From: [Clostridium] scindens
Lineage (GTDB): Bacteria; Bacillota; Clostridia; Lachnospirales; Lachnospiraceae
DNA: 64,000 nucleotides
NCBI RefSeq assembly: GCF_019597925.1
Contig: NZ_CP080442.1
Span: 413,001-477,000 of the forward strand
Direction: 5' to 3'
A program made the translations under genes and the position numbers. The notes below the pieces were generated by a model. It was not told the DNA's origin. It did no database searches and saw only the letters and a program-made list of their open reading frames with translations. Below are positions 34,889-44,037 of the stretch, in pieces; positions within the stretch are counted from its first letter, which is position 1, and each line of letters opens with the position of its first letter.

Positions 34889-35866
34889 ATGAAAAAGTAT
34901 GATGTAAAGTCTCTTGCGAAACGCGGCGGGGACAGCACGATGCTGATCGTCCTGATGGTGATTCTGGTCATCTTCTTCAGTGTCCTGAATCCATCCTTCC
35001 TATCTGCGAATTCCTTCTCATCCATCATGAAGCAGATTCCGGAGATAGGACTGTTCACGATGGCGATGATGCTGCCTATGCTGGTGGGAGGCATCGACCT
35101 GTCGATCATCGCATCCGCGAATCTGGCATCCATCCTCATGTCCATGTACATGAATGCCCATGCTGAAAAAGGGGAGACAGGCATAGCCCATGTTCTGGTG
35201 GCAATGCTGATCTGCATGCTGGTCTGCATGCTGGTAGGGCTGATCAATGGCGTGATCGTGGCAAAATTCCAGATTCCTGCCATGCTGGTGACCCTGGGCA
35301 TGCAGATGGTGCTGACTGGAATCGCGCTCGGCATTACCAAGGGAGGAACCTTGTCCGGCTACCCGGATTCTTTCAAATTTATCGGAAACGGATATGTGCT
35401 TGAGATCATTCCGGTTCAGTTTATCATTTTTGTAATTGTATCCGCAGTGCTGATTGTAGTGATGCAGAAGACATCCTTTGGAATCCGGCTGCAGATGTAT
35501 GGCTCCAACAAGGTGTCTGCCCAGTATTCCGGAATCAACGAGATGACACTTCTGATCAAGACGCATGTCGTGTCCGGCATATACGTCGGAATTGCGGCGA
35601 TCGTCATGGCAGCGCGGCTTAATTCCGCGTCCGCGGGAGCAGCGGGAAATTACCTGATGCGAGCGATCCTGATCGCGGTGCTTGGCGGCGTGGATCCCAA
35701 CGGAGGGAAAGGAAAAGTGTCCGGCATACTCTGGGCAGTCCTATTGTTCCAATGCATGGCCACAGGACTTAACATTTTACGTGTGAACTCCTATATCGTA
35801 ATTGCGCTTTACGGCGTGATCCTCCTCTTCTCGGTAGCGGTCCGCACACGAAAGGAGTGTGCGTAG
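34889..35866 (+). CDS. Ribose-type ABC transporter permease 4 (RbsC-like)
   Basis: 325 residues, with MLVGGIDLSII and AVLGGVDPNGGKGK. Second half of the importer. GGGAGGG precedes ATG 34889. Its stop overlaps no gene but lies three bases ahead of the kinase start, and AAGGAG for the kinase is inside its 3' end. Confidence 0.9.
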   Translation: MKKYDVKSLAKRGGDSTMLIVLMVILVIFFSVLNPSFLSANSFSSIMKQIPEIGLFTMAMMLPMLVGGIDLSIIASANLASILMSMYMNAHAEKGETGIAHVLVAMLICMLVCMLVGLINGVIVAKFQIPAMLVTLGMQMVLTGIALGITKGGTLSGYPDSFKFIGNGYVLEIIPVQFIIFVIVSAVLIVVMQKTSFGIRLQMYGSNKVSAQYSGINEMTLLIKTHVVSGIYVGIAAIVMAARLNSASAGAAGNYLMRAILIAVLGGVDPNGGKGKVSGILWAVLLFQCMATGLNILRVNSYIVIALYGVILLFSVAVRTRKECA

Positions 35867-35868
35867 AT

Positions 35869-37296
35869 ATGGCAGAAAAATTGAATCTTCTGGCATTTGA
35901 CTGTGGGAACAGCAGTATCCGGACGATCCTCTGCCATTTTGACGGAGGGAAGGTGGAAAGCGAGGTCATCCTCAAAGAGCCGAACCGGATTATTGAAAAA
36001 GACGGGCTGTTCTATTGGGATATGATGGAGATTTTCAATACCATGAAGCGGGGCGTGGCCTTGGCAGCGGAAAGAGGAAAGATTGACTCGGTGGGCGTCT
36101 GTACCTGGGGAATTGATTTCCTTTTGCTGGATGACAAGGAGCAGTTTGTCCAGGAGGCGCTTTGCTACCGGAATACTATCGGTGCCGGCCAGATGAGCGC
36201 CCAGACGGAGGAGGAGCAGCGGGAAATGTTCTACCGCACGGGAATCCTCTGTGATAAGATCAACAGCGTGTACATGCTAAAAGGCATGCAGAACTATATG
36301 CCGGGGGCGATGGAGCGGGCAAGGAAGATTCTTCTGGTGCCGGATATCTTCGTGTATCTGTTCACTGGGCGGATGATGAATGAACCCAGCGAGCTGTCCA
36401 CCTCCCAGATGCTGGATGTGCGCACCTTAAAGATCAGTCAAGAACAGTGCAATTATGCGGGCGTGTCGCCAGAACTGTTCTGCGAGATCGGCGGGCATGG
36501 CAAATTTGTAGGGAATATCAAGAAAGAGATTCTTAAAGAACTGGGAATTTCCTACGACATTCCATTCGTGTGCGTGCCGTCCCATGATACGGCCAGCGCG
36601 GTGATGGCGATTCCGAGCCGGGAAGAGGACTATCTCTTCGTAAGTTCGGGAACATGGGCGCTGATCGGAGCGCAGTGCGCCGGACCGATCGTGAACGAGA
36701 AGGTATTGAATGCAAAACTGACCAACGAGATAGGCGCTTTTGGGCGAACCACTCTCCTTCGCAATTCCGCAGGCATGTTCCTTGTGCAGCGGCTGAAGGA
36801 AGAATATGAGGCAGAGACAAAAGTGCAGATGGACTGGGGAGCATTCACAGCCCTCGCGGATCAGTGGACAGGCAAGGTGAAGATATTCGATGTGAATGAC
36901 GACCGCCTGTTCAACCCTAGGAAGATGGTGAGGGAGATTCAAAGCATGATCCATCCGGAAGCAGCAAACGGTACCCATGAGTGGCCGGAGATTCTGGCAT
37001 CTACCTACATATCTCTGGGAGAGAGTTATGCCCAGGTGCTGGATACGGTGAGAGAATGCACCGGGGATTCATATGGCGAGGTATATATAGTAGGCGGAGG
37101 CTCTAAGAATGCGATGATCAACCAGCGCTGCGCCGACCGGATCCAGATGCCGGTGGTAGCCTGCGATATGGAATGCGCGTCCATTGGAAACGCAGTGGTA
37201 CAGATTGCGTATTTCCATCCCGAGTATTCCTATGACCGGCTTCGGGAAATCGTCGTCTCATCCCTTAAAGTTAAGCGTTATGAGCCGGCAAAATAA
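35869..37296 (+). CDS. FGGY-family sugar kinase, rhamnulokinase-like
   Basis: 475 residues of the actin-like FGGY fold. LLAFDCGNSSIRTIL is the first phosphate loop, VCTWGIDFLLLDD and LSTSQMLDVRT are closest in style to rhamnulokinases, VCVPSHDTASAV and FVSSGTWALIG form the second ATP site. It should phosphorylate a ketose at C1 for the aldolase encoded next. ATG 35869 is chosen; AAGGAG is 11 bases upstream, a slightly long gap. L-rhamnulose is the nearest guess; L-fuculose, 5-deoxyribulose or another ketose remain open since no isomerase is in the operon. Confidence 0.82.
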   Translation: MAEKLNLLAFDCGNSSIRTILCHFDGGKVESEVILKEPNRIIEKDGLFYWDMMEIFNTMKRGVALAAERGKIDSVGVCTWGIDFLLLDDKEQFVQEALCYRNTIGAGQMSAQTEEEQREMFYRTGILCDKINSVYMLKGMQNYMPGAMERARKILLVPDIFVYLFTGRMMNEPSELSTSQMLDVRTLKISQEQCNYAGVSPELFCEIGGHGKFVGNIKKEILKELGISYDIPFVCVPSHDTASAVMAIPSREEDYLFVSSGTWALIGAQCAGPIVNEKVLNAKLTNEIGAFGRTTLLRNSAGMFLVQRLKEEYEAETKVQMDWGAFTALADQWTGKVKIFDVNDDRLFNPRKMVREIQSMIHPEAANGTHEWPEILASTYISLGESYAQVLDTVRECTGDSYGEVYIVGGGSKNAMINQRCADRIQMPVVACDMECASIGNAVVQIAYFHPEYSYDRLREIVVSSLKVKRYEPAK

Positions 37297-37322
37297 GTAA
37301 ATAAGAAAATGGAGGATTTAAC

Positions 37323-37964
37323 ATGGACTATAAAGAGTATTTGGTTGAGTGTGGAAAAAAGATGCTGCATTCAGGGCTGACAGTGGAGACCTGGGGCAAT
37401 ATCAGCGTGAGAAATCCGGAGAACGGACTATATTATTTGACCCCATCGGGCATGCCTTATGATATAATAAGGACGGAAGACATCGTCGTGATGAACAGGG
37501 ATATGGAAATTGTAGAGGGAACCTGCAAGCCGACGATTGAATATGGAATGCATATAGGTATTATGAACGCAAGAGAAGATGTGAACGCGGTGATTCATAC
37601 GCATCCTGTGGATTCTCAGGTGTTTGCCTGTCTGCACGAGGATATTCCTCCCGTCATAGATGAGGCAGCACAGCTTCTGGGGGGCACGGTGAAGTGTGCA
37701 AAATACGCGCTTCCGGGATCAGATGAACTGGCGGCGAACGTGATCGAAGCGCTGGGAGATGGCGCGGCATGCCTGATGGCAAATCACGGGGCTGTCTGCG
37801 TAGGAACTGACATGGATACGGCTTTCCGGGTGTGTACCGTGCTGGAAATGACGGCTAAGATCTATACCGCGGCCCGTACCATTGGAAAACCGGAACCGAT
37901 TGCTGACGATAAAGTCGCATTTATGAAGGACTTTGTTGCGAATCACTACGGACAGGGGAAGTAG
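37323..37964 (+). CDS. Class II aldolase, fuculose/rhamnulose-1-phosphate type
   Basis: 213 residues of the zinc aldolase/adducin fold. TWGNISVRNPENG and TPSGMPYD bind phosphate, HTHP (about residue 92) supplies zinc His ligands, and ANHGAVCVG carries the third His. A short length of about 210 fits L-fuculose-1-phosphate and 5-deoxyribulose-1-phosphate aldolases better than longer rhamnulose-1-phosphate aldolases. It would cleave the kinase product into dihydroxyacetone phosphate and an aldehyde. The aldehyde might go to one of the alcohol dehydrogenases of the window (inference). GGAGG precedes ATG 37323. Confidence 0.88.
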   Translation: MDYKEYLVECGKKMLHSGLTVETWGNISVRNPENGLYYLTPSGMPYDIIRTEDIVVMNRDMEIVEGTCKPTIEYGMHIGIMNAREDVNAVIHTHPVDSQVFACLHEDIPPVIDEAAQLLGGTVKCAKYALPGSDELAANVIEALGDGAACLMANHGAVCVGTDMDTAFRVCTVLEMTAKIYTAARTIGKPEPIADDKVAFMKDFVANHYGQGK

Positions 37965-38008
37965 AGAGCCCGATCATACCTAATGTGCAGGGAAAAGGAG
38001 TATAATCT

Positions 38009-38902
38009 ATGAAAGAAATGAAAGAATTGCCTTATACGAGGCAGAAGAGAATCCTGGAAAGACTGAACAAAAATGATTGCATGACAATCAATGAGCTGGC
38101 CAAGGATTTCAATGTCTCGCAGATGACAATCTACCGGGATATTCTTCAACTTGAAAAATCAGGCGATGCACTGCGGGTATATGGCGGCGTAAAGGCCGTG
38201 GATAAAAAAGAACAAGGCGGGGAGGAAGAAGCATTAAAGACATCCTCGATTCTTCGCCCATACTGCGATGTGACGATCGAAGAGCGATTTAACAAGCAGA
38301 TCGATGAGAAGCGGGCAATTGCACGGGTGGCTGCCAGTTATGTAAAGGACGGGGATGTGATTGCCATCGACCCCAGCACCACGACCCTTCACATGTGCAG
38401 TTATCTGCAGAACCGGAAGATCATCGTGGTGACGACCAGCATCAGCGTAGCGCTGCAGTTCGCGTCTTCCAAGTCGGTGGATGTGATTCTGTGCGGCGGG
38501 ATGCTGAGAAAGCGTTCGCTGGCTATCGTAGGAACCTTTCTGCCGGATGTGCTCGATCATCTTTCCATCAACAAGTGCTTTATCTCATCCCATGGATTTA
38601 CCTATGAACAGGGCCTGACGGATGTGACGATGGAAGAAAGCGACGCCAAGCAGCAGCTCATCAGCCGGTCCAGCGAGTGTTTCGTGCTGATCGATCATAC
38701 CAAGATCGGGAAATGTGGCCCGTTCGTGGTATGCAACATGGGAGACATTGATTCTATCATTACGGATGCCGGCGCGCAGAGATCCAAGGAAACCAAGATG
38801 ATCATGGACCAGTGCGCGGATACCGGATGCAAGGTGATCTACGCGAAGAAGCGGGGAGCGGCGGAAGCGAGAGAGTCTAGGGAACCGGCGGCGGAAGAGT
38901 AG
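38009..38902 (+). CDS. DeoR-family transcriptional regulator
   Basis: 297 residues: DeoR helix-turn-helix (MTINELAKDFNVSQMTIYRDI) and a sugar-phosphate-sensing domain with VIAIDPSTTTLHM and LCGGMLRKRS. DeoR proteins usually repress sugar operons until a phosphorylated intermediate binds; the kinase product is the likely effector. AAAAGGAG precedes ATG 38009. The C-terminal about 30 residues after QCADTGCKVIYAKK are Ala/Glu/Arg-rich and look like a dispensable tail. Candidate sites are the TGTTAA repeats at 31152-31252. Confidence 0.9.
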   Translation: MKEMKELPYTRQKRILERLNKNDCMTINELAKDFNVSQMTIYRDILQLEKSGDALRVYGGVKAVDKKEQGGEEEALKTSSILRPYCDVTIEERFNKQIDEKRAIARVAASYVKDGDVIAIDPSTTTLHMCSYLQNRKIIVVTTSISVALQFASSKSVDVILCGGMLRKRSLAIVGTFLPDVLDHLSINKCFISSHGFTYEQGLTDVTMEESDAKQQLISRSSECFVLIDHTKIGKCGPFVVCNMGDIDSIITDAGAQRSKETKMIMDQCADTGCKVIYAKKRGAAEARESREPAAEE

Positions 38903-38937
38903 TGACGGAATGCAAAATCCTTGAATAAGCACCCGAG

Positions 38938-38974
38938 CCCCTGCATAGATTGTAAAAAACAAACTATGCAGGGG
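38938..38974 (+). terminator. Hairpin between deoR-type gene and spoIIID, overlapping the spoIIID ribosome site
   Basis: CCCCTGCATAG (38938-38948) pairs perfectly with CTATGCAGGGG (38964-38974), loop of 15. TTATTAAT follows, a poor T-run. The AGGGG of the 3' arm is the only Shine-Dalgarno-like stretch ahead of spoIIID, eight bases from its ATG, so folded read-through RNA would both end and hide the start. CATAGATT (38944-38951) resembles a sigma-E -10 element. Confidence 0.7.
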
Positions 38975-38982
38975 TTATTAAT

Positions 38983-39261
38983 ATGAAGGATTATATTGAG
39001 GAGAGGGCAGTAGAAATAGCATATTATATCATTGAGCACAAAGCCACTGTAAGGCAGACAGCCAAGGCGTTCGGCGTTAGCAAGTCTACCATACATAAGG
39101 ATGTAACGGAACGCTTATTGAAGATCAATCCGTCTCTGGCCGCACAGGCGCGCAAGGTGTTGGACATGAATAAGTCAGAACGGCATATCCGCGGGGGCAT
39201 GGCTACCAGAGAGAAGTATCTGCATCAGCATGGGCAGGATGCAGTCGGACCGAGTATCTGA
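38983..39261 (+). CDS. spoIIID: Sporulation transcriptional regulator SpoIIID
   Basis: 92 residues, nearly the same length as the Bacillus protein. MKDYIEERAVEIAYYIIEHK, the helix-turn-helix TVRQTAKAFGVSKSTIHKD and the C-terminal ERHIRGGMATREKYLHQ are the expected family signature. It is the mother-cell regulator that acts after sigma-E. It shows that the organism forms or descends from spore formers. The start codon is the only ATG; its ribosome site lies in a hairpin arm. A terminator follows directly. Confidence 0.96.
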   Translation: MKDYIEERAVEIAYYIIEHKATVRQTAKAFGVSKSTIHKDVTERLLKINPSLAAQARKVLDMNKSERHIRGGMATREKYLHQHGQDAVGPSI

Positions 39262-39300
39262 GAAGGAGTGGGAGATTGCGCAAATCTCCTTCTTTTTTTC
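39261..39300 (+). terminator. spoIIID terminator
   Basis: GGAGATT (39271-39277) with AATCTCC (39283-39289), and an alternative longer pairing AGAAGGAG with CTCCTTCT, followed by TTTTTTT. Confidence 0.85.
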
Positions 39301-39342
39301 TGCCCTGCTATAAGCGCGGAGGAAGCAATGCCAGGAAAAAAT

Positions 39343-39371
39343 TTGTCCGCAGGCGGCCAATATGTTAAAAT
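39343..39371 (+). promoter_or_regulatory. Promoter of the binding protein/two-component operon
   Basis: TTGTCC (39343-39348), 17 bases, TAAAAT (39366-39371). A TGTTAA hexamer at 39363 overlaps the -10, like the hexamers before the second sugar ABC operon. Confidence 0.6.
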
Positions 39372-39416
39372 GTAGGGACTACTATTAGTGATAGCAACAC
39401 TACAGGAGGAAAAGCC

Positions 39417-40658
39417 TTGAGGGACAAGATAAGATTCCTGTCTGCGGCATTGGCGGCGATGCTGGCAGTATCCCTGGCGGCGGCCGGCATTGGCGGCTGT
39501 GGGAAGGAAGAAGAGATAAAGCGGAGTAAGAAGCAGCAGATAGAACTATGGTATTACTGGGATATGGCATACCAGCAGAAGGTGCTGGGGGATCTGATTG
39601 ATGAATTCAATCATTCCCAGGATGAGATAGAGGTGACCACCAGATATATACCAGACGCGGATTTTAAAAAGGAACTTGCGCTTAGCATGTATGAGGGAAC
39701 CATGCCGGATATTGCGCTGGTAGATTCGGCAGACTTCCAATTCTTCCAGCATACGCAGCCCTTTGCGGATCTGACGGATGAGATCGAAGGGCTTGCGGAC
39801 TATCTGCCGGAGGCATTGGCGCCATGCGAGGAAGAAGGGCGGATCAAAGGGCTTCCATTTGGAGTGAACTGTGTCGCTTTATTCTATAATGAAGAAATGC
39901 TGGCAAAGCGCGGATTAAATCCGCCGGCTACGTGGCAGGAATTCTACGATACGGCAAAGGCGCTGACAGCAGATGGAGTCTATGGGTATGCCCAGCCGGC
40001 TCTGGAGAGTGAAGAGAGCATGTATTCGTTCCTTCCGGTGCTGTGGTCTATGGGCGGGGATGTGGACTGCCTGAATTCCCGTAAGAGTGCCTATGCGTTC
40101 CAACTGTTCCGGGATCTTACCGAAGATGGCGTCGTAAGCCGGCAGAGCATCAGCCTGACCCATAAGGACCTTGCCCAGCAGTTTGCTAAAGGCAATATCG
40201 CCATGATGATCGGCAATCCTATGCAGGTAGAGTATATCCGCAAGATCAATCCCGATCTTGCGTTTGATGTTACGGATATCCCGTCCATTTCCGATAAGGT
40301 GACGGTTCTCGGGGGAGAGATCTTCGGAGTGACGGACGGCAAAGGAAAGGACGCTGCAATTGAATTCCTGAACTACATAAGCGACAAGGACAGGATGGCA
40401 GGATATATGGATGATTTGGGCTATATGGCGGCCAGAAAGGATATTTTAGATGATCAGTTTCAGGAAGACGCGGTTCTGCATAAATTCATCGGAATGCTTT
40501 CCTACGCAAGAACCAGAGAATTTACCTATCAATGGCCAGATATTACGAGAACGGTAGTGTCTGCCCTTGAGCAGTCTATTATCGGCGAGGAAGATGAGCG
40601 CATCATATTAGAGGAAGCGGCGGATAGCATACAGAAGATCAGGGAGGGCGGCCAATGA
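39417..40658 (+). CDS. Extracellular solute-binding lipoprotein (sugar type, family 1)
   Basis: 413 residues. A signal peptide ends in GIGGCGKE, giving a lipidated Cys. The body is of the maltose-type binding-protein family (IELWYYWDMAYQQ; GLPFGVNCVALFYNEEML; GKGKDAAIEFLNYIS). Translation starts at TTG 39417, seven bases after AGGAGG; no ATG fits. No ABC permease or ATPase is nearby. Instead the gene overlaps a sensor kinase by four bases, so it may present a ligand to the kinase and not serve transport. Confidence 0.9.
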   Translation: MRDKIRFLSAALAAMLAVSLAAAGIGGCGKEEEIKRSKKQQIELWYYWDMAYQQKVLGDLIDEFNHSQDEIEVTTRYIPDADFKKELALSMYEGTMPDIALVDSADFQFFQHTQPFADLTDEIEGLADYLPEALAPCEEEGRIKGLPFGVNCVALFYNEEMLAKRGLNPPATWQEFYDTAKALTADGVYGYAQPALESEESMYSFLPVLWSMGGDVDCLNSRKSAYAFQLFRDLTEDGVVSRQSISLTHKDLAQQFAKGNIAMMIGNPMQVEYIRKINPDLAFDVTDIPSISDKVTVLGGEIFGVTDGKGKDAAIEFLNYISDKDRMAGYMDDLGYMAARKDILDDQFQEDAVLHKFIGMLSYARTREFTYQWPDITRTVVSALEQSIIGEEDERIILEEAADSIQKIREGGQ

Positions 40659-42397
40659 GAAGAGAGATGACGCTTAGAAGACGCCTGCTGCCAATCTTCA
40701 TACTGGCAACCGGAATCCCCATCGTCCTGTTTGCCCTGATATCCCAATACAGGCTGCGCAGCAGCCTGAACGAGAATATGCAGATGCAGATCGACAACAA
40801 TCTGAACCGGGCGGACCAGAGCCTGGATATGATACTGGATAAGTACGATACGCTTTTGTACGACTTGTGCACGGATGATGAGATCATTGGAATCGTGGAA
40901 GATATCAATCAGAAGAAGGATACCCTGGAAGTAAACAGCAGCAGGATACGCCATGAATTAAGCCATATCTGTAACCGAAATGATGGAATAGAGGGAATTA
41001 CTATTATTACAGAGGAAAATCAGGTCATCTTTTATGACCGGCTATCAGCCTCCTCCGTAAACAGCAGCTGGGCGGACAAGATAAGAGCGCCCGAGGTGGC
41101 AAAGGGAGCCTTGTACCGGGGGATGGGACAGCCCATAGAGTCGGGGAATGATAAGGTCTATATGTTCCAGATCATCCGGGAATTCGTAGACTACCGGGAT
41201 ATACATAAGTCCATAGGGACCGTGATTCTAAGCATCAATACGGATGTGCTGGAGCCGGTTCTGGATGCTGGGGAGAACGCCGGCATCTACCTCCTTCAGA
41301 AGGGGAAGATCATAGCAGCATACAAGGATGGAGAATTTGGAAAGAAACTGGATGCGGCAAAGGATGAGAAATTCCTCTACACCAGGAAGATGAACGAAAT
41401 GAGTGGATTTACCATCTGCAATGCCCAGTCCCTAAGGCTATACCATCAGACTTTAAAAGAGCAGATCCTGTTTTGGATATTCATAGCAGTGGGCGCGATC
41501 CTACTACTGATGGCGCTGACATATTCTTTGACCAGGCCGTACCTTAAGGAGATCGACCAGATAGCGGAGGCCATGAGCGAGGCGGAGCGGGGAAATTTCC
41601 AGGCGCGGGTACCTGTTACCGAGAATATGACGGTGGAGGTGCGCAAGATCAGTTCGGGATTCAATGAAATGGTGGGCCATATCGACAGCCTGATCGAGCA
41701 GGTAAAGGCGGCGGTAGTGGAGCAGAAAAACGCGGAACTATCCGCACTGGAAGCCCAGATAGACCCGCATTTCCTTTATAATACGCTGGATACCATCAAC
41801 TGGAAGGCCATTGAACTGGGAGAGTTCGAAATCAGCGAGATGCTAGGAGCATTAGCGGATATCTTAAGATATACGGTTAAGAATGCAGGGGCAGAGACTT
41901 CGATTGAACAGGAACTGCACTGGCTTGCAATGTACATCCTGCTTCAGAAGGCGAAGCTTGGAAGAGAACTCCAGGTAGAAGTAAAGGTGCCGGAAGAACT
42001 ATATGGATACAGAATCCACAAGCTGCTTCTGCAGCCATTCGTAGAGAATGCGATCCGGCACGGCCTGAAGCAGAAAGAAGGCGAGCTGAAACTGGGGATT
42101 ACCATGAGATCAGCAGGAGGCCAGATGCACATCATCGTAAAGGACAATGGCCGCGGAATTTCGGAAGATGTCTTACAGAGGCTTAATGACAGCAAAAATG
42201 AAGCAGATGCTATAGATTCCGGAGAGCATATGGGAATCATCAACGTGAGAAAGCGGCTGAACCTATATTATGGAGATCAGGCGGACCTATATTTTGAGAG
42301 CGCGCTGGGAAAGTACACGAAGGTGCATCTGTTTATCCCTGTAGTCAGCCCTCATAGGCAGGCAGACGCAGAAGGCAGAAAGGAGGAGGGCCAATGA
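40655..42397 (+). CDS. Sensor histidine kinase, YesM/LytS type
   Basis: 580 residues: one N-terminal membrane helix (LLPIFILATGIPIVLFALI), an extracytoplasmic sensor region of about 240 residues, a second membrane helix near 275-295, HAMP (YLKEIDQIAEAMSEAERGNF), the His-kinase box AQIDPHFLYNTLDTINW with the phospho-accepting His, and an ATPase domain (ENAIRHGLK, DNGRGIS). It overlaps the binding-protein gene and the regulator gene by ATGA, so all three are translated together. Confidence 0.93.
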   Translation: MRREMTLRRRLLPIFILATGIPIVLFALISQYRLRSSLNENMQMQIDNNLNRADQSLDMILDKYDTLLYDLCTDDEIIGIVEDINQKKDTLEVNSSRIRHELSHICNRNDGIEGITIITEENQVIFYDRLSASSVNSSWADKIRAPEVAKGALYRGMGQPIESGNDKVYMFQIIREFVDYRDIHKSIGTVILSINTDVLEPVLDAGENAGIYLLQKGKIIAAYKDGEFGKKLDAAKDEKFLYTRKMNEMSGFTICNAQSLRLYHQTLKEQILFWIFIAVGAILLLMALTYSLTRPYLKEIDQIAEAMSEAERGNFQARVPVTENMTVEVRKISSGFNEMVGHIDSLIEQVKAAVVEQKNAELSALEAQIDPHFLYNTLDTINWKAIELGEFEISEMLGALADILRYTVKNAGAETSIEQELHWLAMYILLQKAKLGRELQVEVKVPEELYGYRIHKLLLQPFVENAIRHGLKQKEGELKLGITMRSAGGQMHIIVKDNGRGISEDVLQRLNDSKNEADAIDSGEHMGIINVRKRLNLYYGDQADLYFESALGKYTKVHLFIPVVSPHRQADAEGRKEEGQ

Positions 42398-43917
42398 GAA
42401 TTGCGGTAATAGAAGATGAAGCGCCGATCCGGGAAGGCATGAGCAAGATCCTGAAGAAGATTAACGAGAATTATGAACTGGTAGGAAAGGCAGAGAACGG
42501 CAAAAAAGGACTGGAACTGATCCGCCAGGAGAAGCCGGACCTGGTAATCCTGGACATCCGCATGCCGGATATGGATGGGCTTACCATGCTCTCCATCGTG
42601 CGGGAGGAAGGCATAGAGTGCAAGGCCATCGTCCTGAGCGCCTATTCGGATTTTGCATATGCGCAGAGGGCCATTGAACTGGGAATCGAGAACTATCTGC
42701 TGAAGCCGATCAAGATCGCGGAACTGAAGAAGGCCCTGGAACAGGCAGAGGCGAATATTTCCAAAGAACAGAGCAAGGAGCAGCTGTTCAGCCTGGAATA
42801 TATCTTTCTGAACGCCATAACAGGCCAGCTGGATGAAGACGGGAAACTGGCGGACATGATTACCGAACGGTATGGAATCCGTGGGGACGAGCAGATCGCC
42901 ATATTTGGCATTGGATTAAGCGATAATTATGAACGATACCATGAGAGCGTCCGCCGGACGATGGAAGAAGTAGGCATTCACAGTAATGAATTCCATGTCT
43001 ACGTTATCGAATTTCAGGAAAAGGGCGCGATCGTCGTCATCCTGTACCAGCTGGAAGACCAGGATAAAGTAAAAGAATACTTTAAAAAGACGGTGGTCCC
43101 GATGCTGGGAAGCCAGATATCGGGACGGCTCAGCTGCGTCTGGGGGAACTGCCAGGGACTCTTGAACGTAAGGGAAGCAGTTCTGGAAATGGATAGCGTG
43201 CTGGAGTGGAACCTTTTCTTTGACAGAGGGACGCTGATCAGCAAAAGGCTGATTGACGCGACCCAGACCTATCCGATCAAGTACCCTATTGACATCGAGG
43301 TGCAGACGAAGGAGGCGGTGGCGGATAGCGACCGAAAAGAGTTCTTAAGCTGCCTGCGCCGGTTCCGGGAATATTGCAGGGAGGGAGCGTGCACGCCCCA
43401 GGATATGAAAGAAGCATGCAGCCGCTATATGATGAGCCTGCTGCATATGGCAAAGGAATCAGGGAAACTAGAATCATCCGTGTCTATGCAGAATATGATT
43501 ACGTCCATATCCGACGCGATATTCTGGCAGGATATCGAAGAGGCATTTCTTACATTTTTTGAAAATCTGTCCTTGAAAAACGTCGGGGAAGATGGCGTAA
43601 GCCTGCTGGTCCAGAAGGCCATACAGCATATACAGGAGTACTATAACCAGGGCATCACCCTGGAGGAAGTGGCCGCCAAGTTGCATGTGTCCGAAGAATA
43701 CCTAAGCACCCAGTTTAAGAAGCAGACTGGCAGGACATTTACCGAGACGATCCGTAAATACCGCATTGAAAATGTGAAGGAACTGCTGCTGAAGTCTACG
43801 CTTAAGCTCAATCAGATCGCGGATATGGTTGGATATTCGGATCCCAAGTATATGAGCAAAGTGTTCAAGGATGAAGTGGGGATGCTTCCGGCAGAGTACC
43901 GGAAGAAGAACAGTTAA
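42394..43917 (+). CDS. Response regulator, YesN type with AraC DNA-binding domain
   Basis: 507 residues. The receiver domain is at 1-120 with DLVILDIRMPDMDG holding the phosphorylated Asp and KPI the conserved Lys. A long middle region of no clear fold follows. The last about 100 residues are AraC-type helix-turn-helices (VAAKLHVSEEYLSTQFKKQTG; IADMVGYSDPKYMSKVFKDE). Partner of the upstream kinase. Targets are unknown; family members usually switch on carbohydrate import genes. Confidence 0.93.
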   Translation: MRIAVIEDEAPIREGMSKILKKINENYELVGKAENGKKGLELIRQEKPDLVILDIRMPDMDGLTMLSIVREEGIECKAIVLSAYSDFAYAQRAIELGIENYLLKPIKIAELKKALEQAEANISKEQSKEQLFSLEYIFLNAITGQLDEDGKLADMITERYGIRGDEQIAIFGIGLSDNYERYHESVRRTMEEVGIHSNEFHVYVIEFQEKGAIVVILYQLEDQDKVKEYFKKTVVPMLGSQISGRLSCVWGNCQGLLNVREAVLEMDSVLEWNLFFDRGTLISKRLIDATQTYPIKYPIDIEVQTKEAVADSDRKEFLSCLRRFREYCREGACTPQDMKEACSRYMMSLLHMAKESGKLESSVSMQNMITSISDAIFWQDIEEAFLTFFENLSLKNVGEDGVSLLVQKAIQHIQEYYNQGITLEEVAAKLHVSEEYLSTQFKKQTGRTFTETIRKYRIENVKELLLKSTLKLNQIADMVGYSDPKYMSKVFKDEVGMLPAEYRKKNS

Positions 43918-43983
43918 GGACAAAAACAGGCAAAAACCGGAAAAAACCGTTAAAAATTTCTACTTTTTTAAAAAATTTCCACC

Positions 43984-44011
43984 TTGAGAGGATGGGAAAT
44001 TATGCTAAGAT
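43984..44011 (+). promoter_or_regulatory. Promoter of the HPr-like gene
   Basis: TTGAGA (43984-43989), 16 bases, TAAGAT (44006-44011), 26 bases before the start codon. Confidence 0.55.
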
Positions 44012-44037
44012 GTTCATAACGAAAAGGAGAGATTGTT

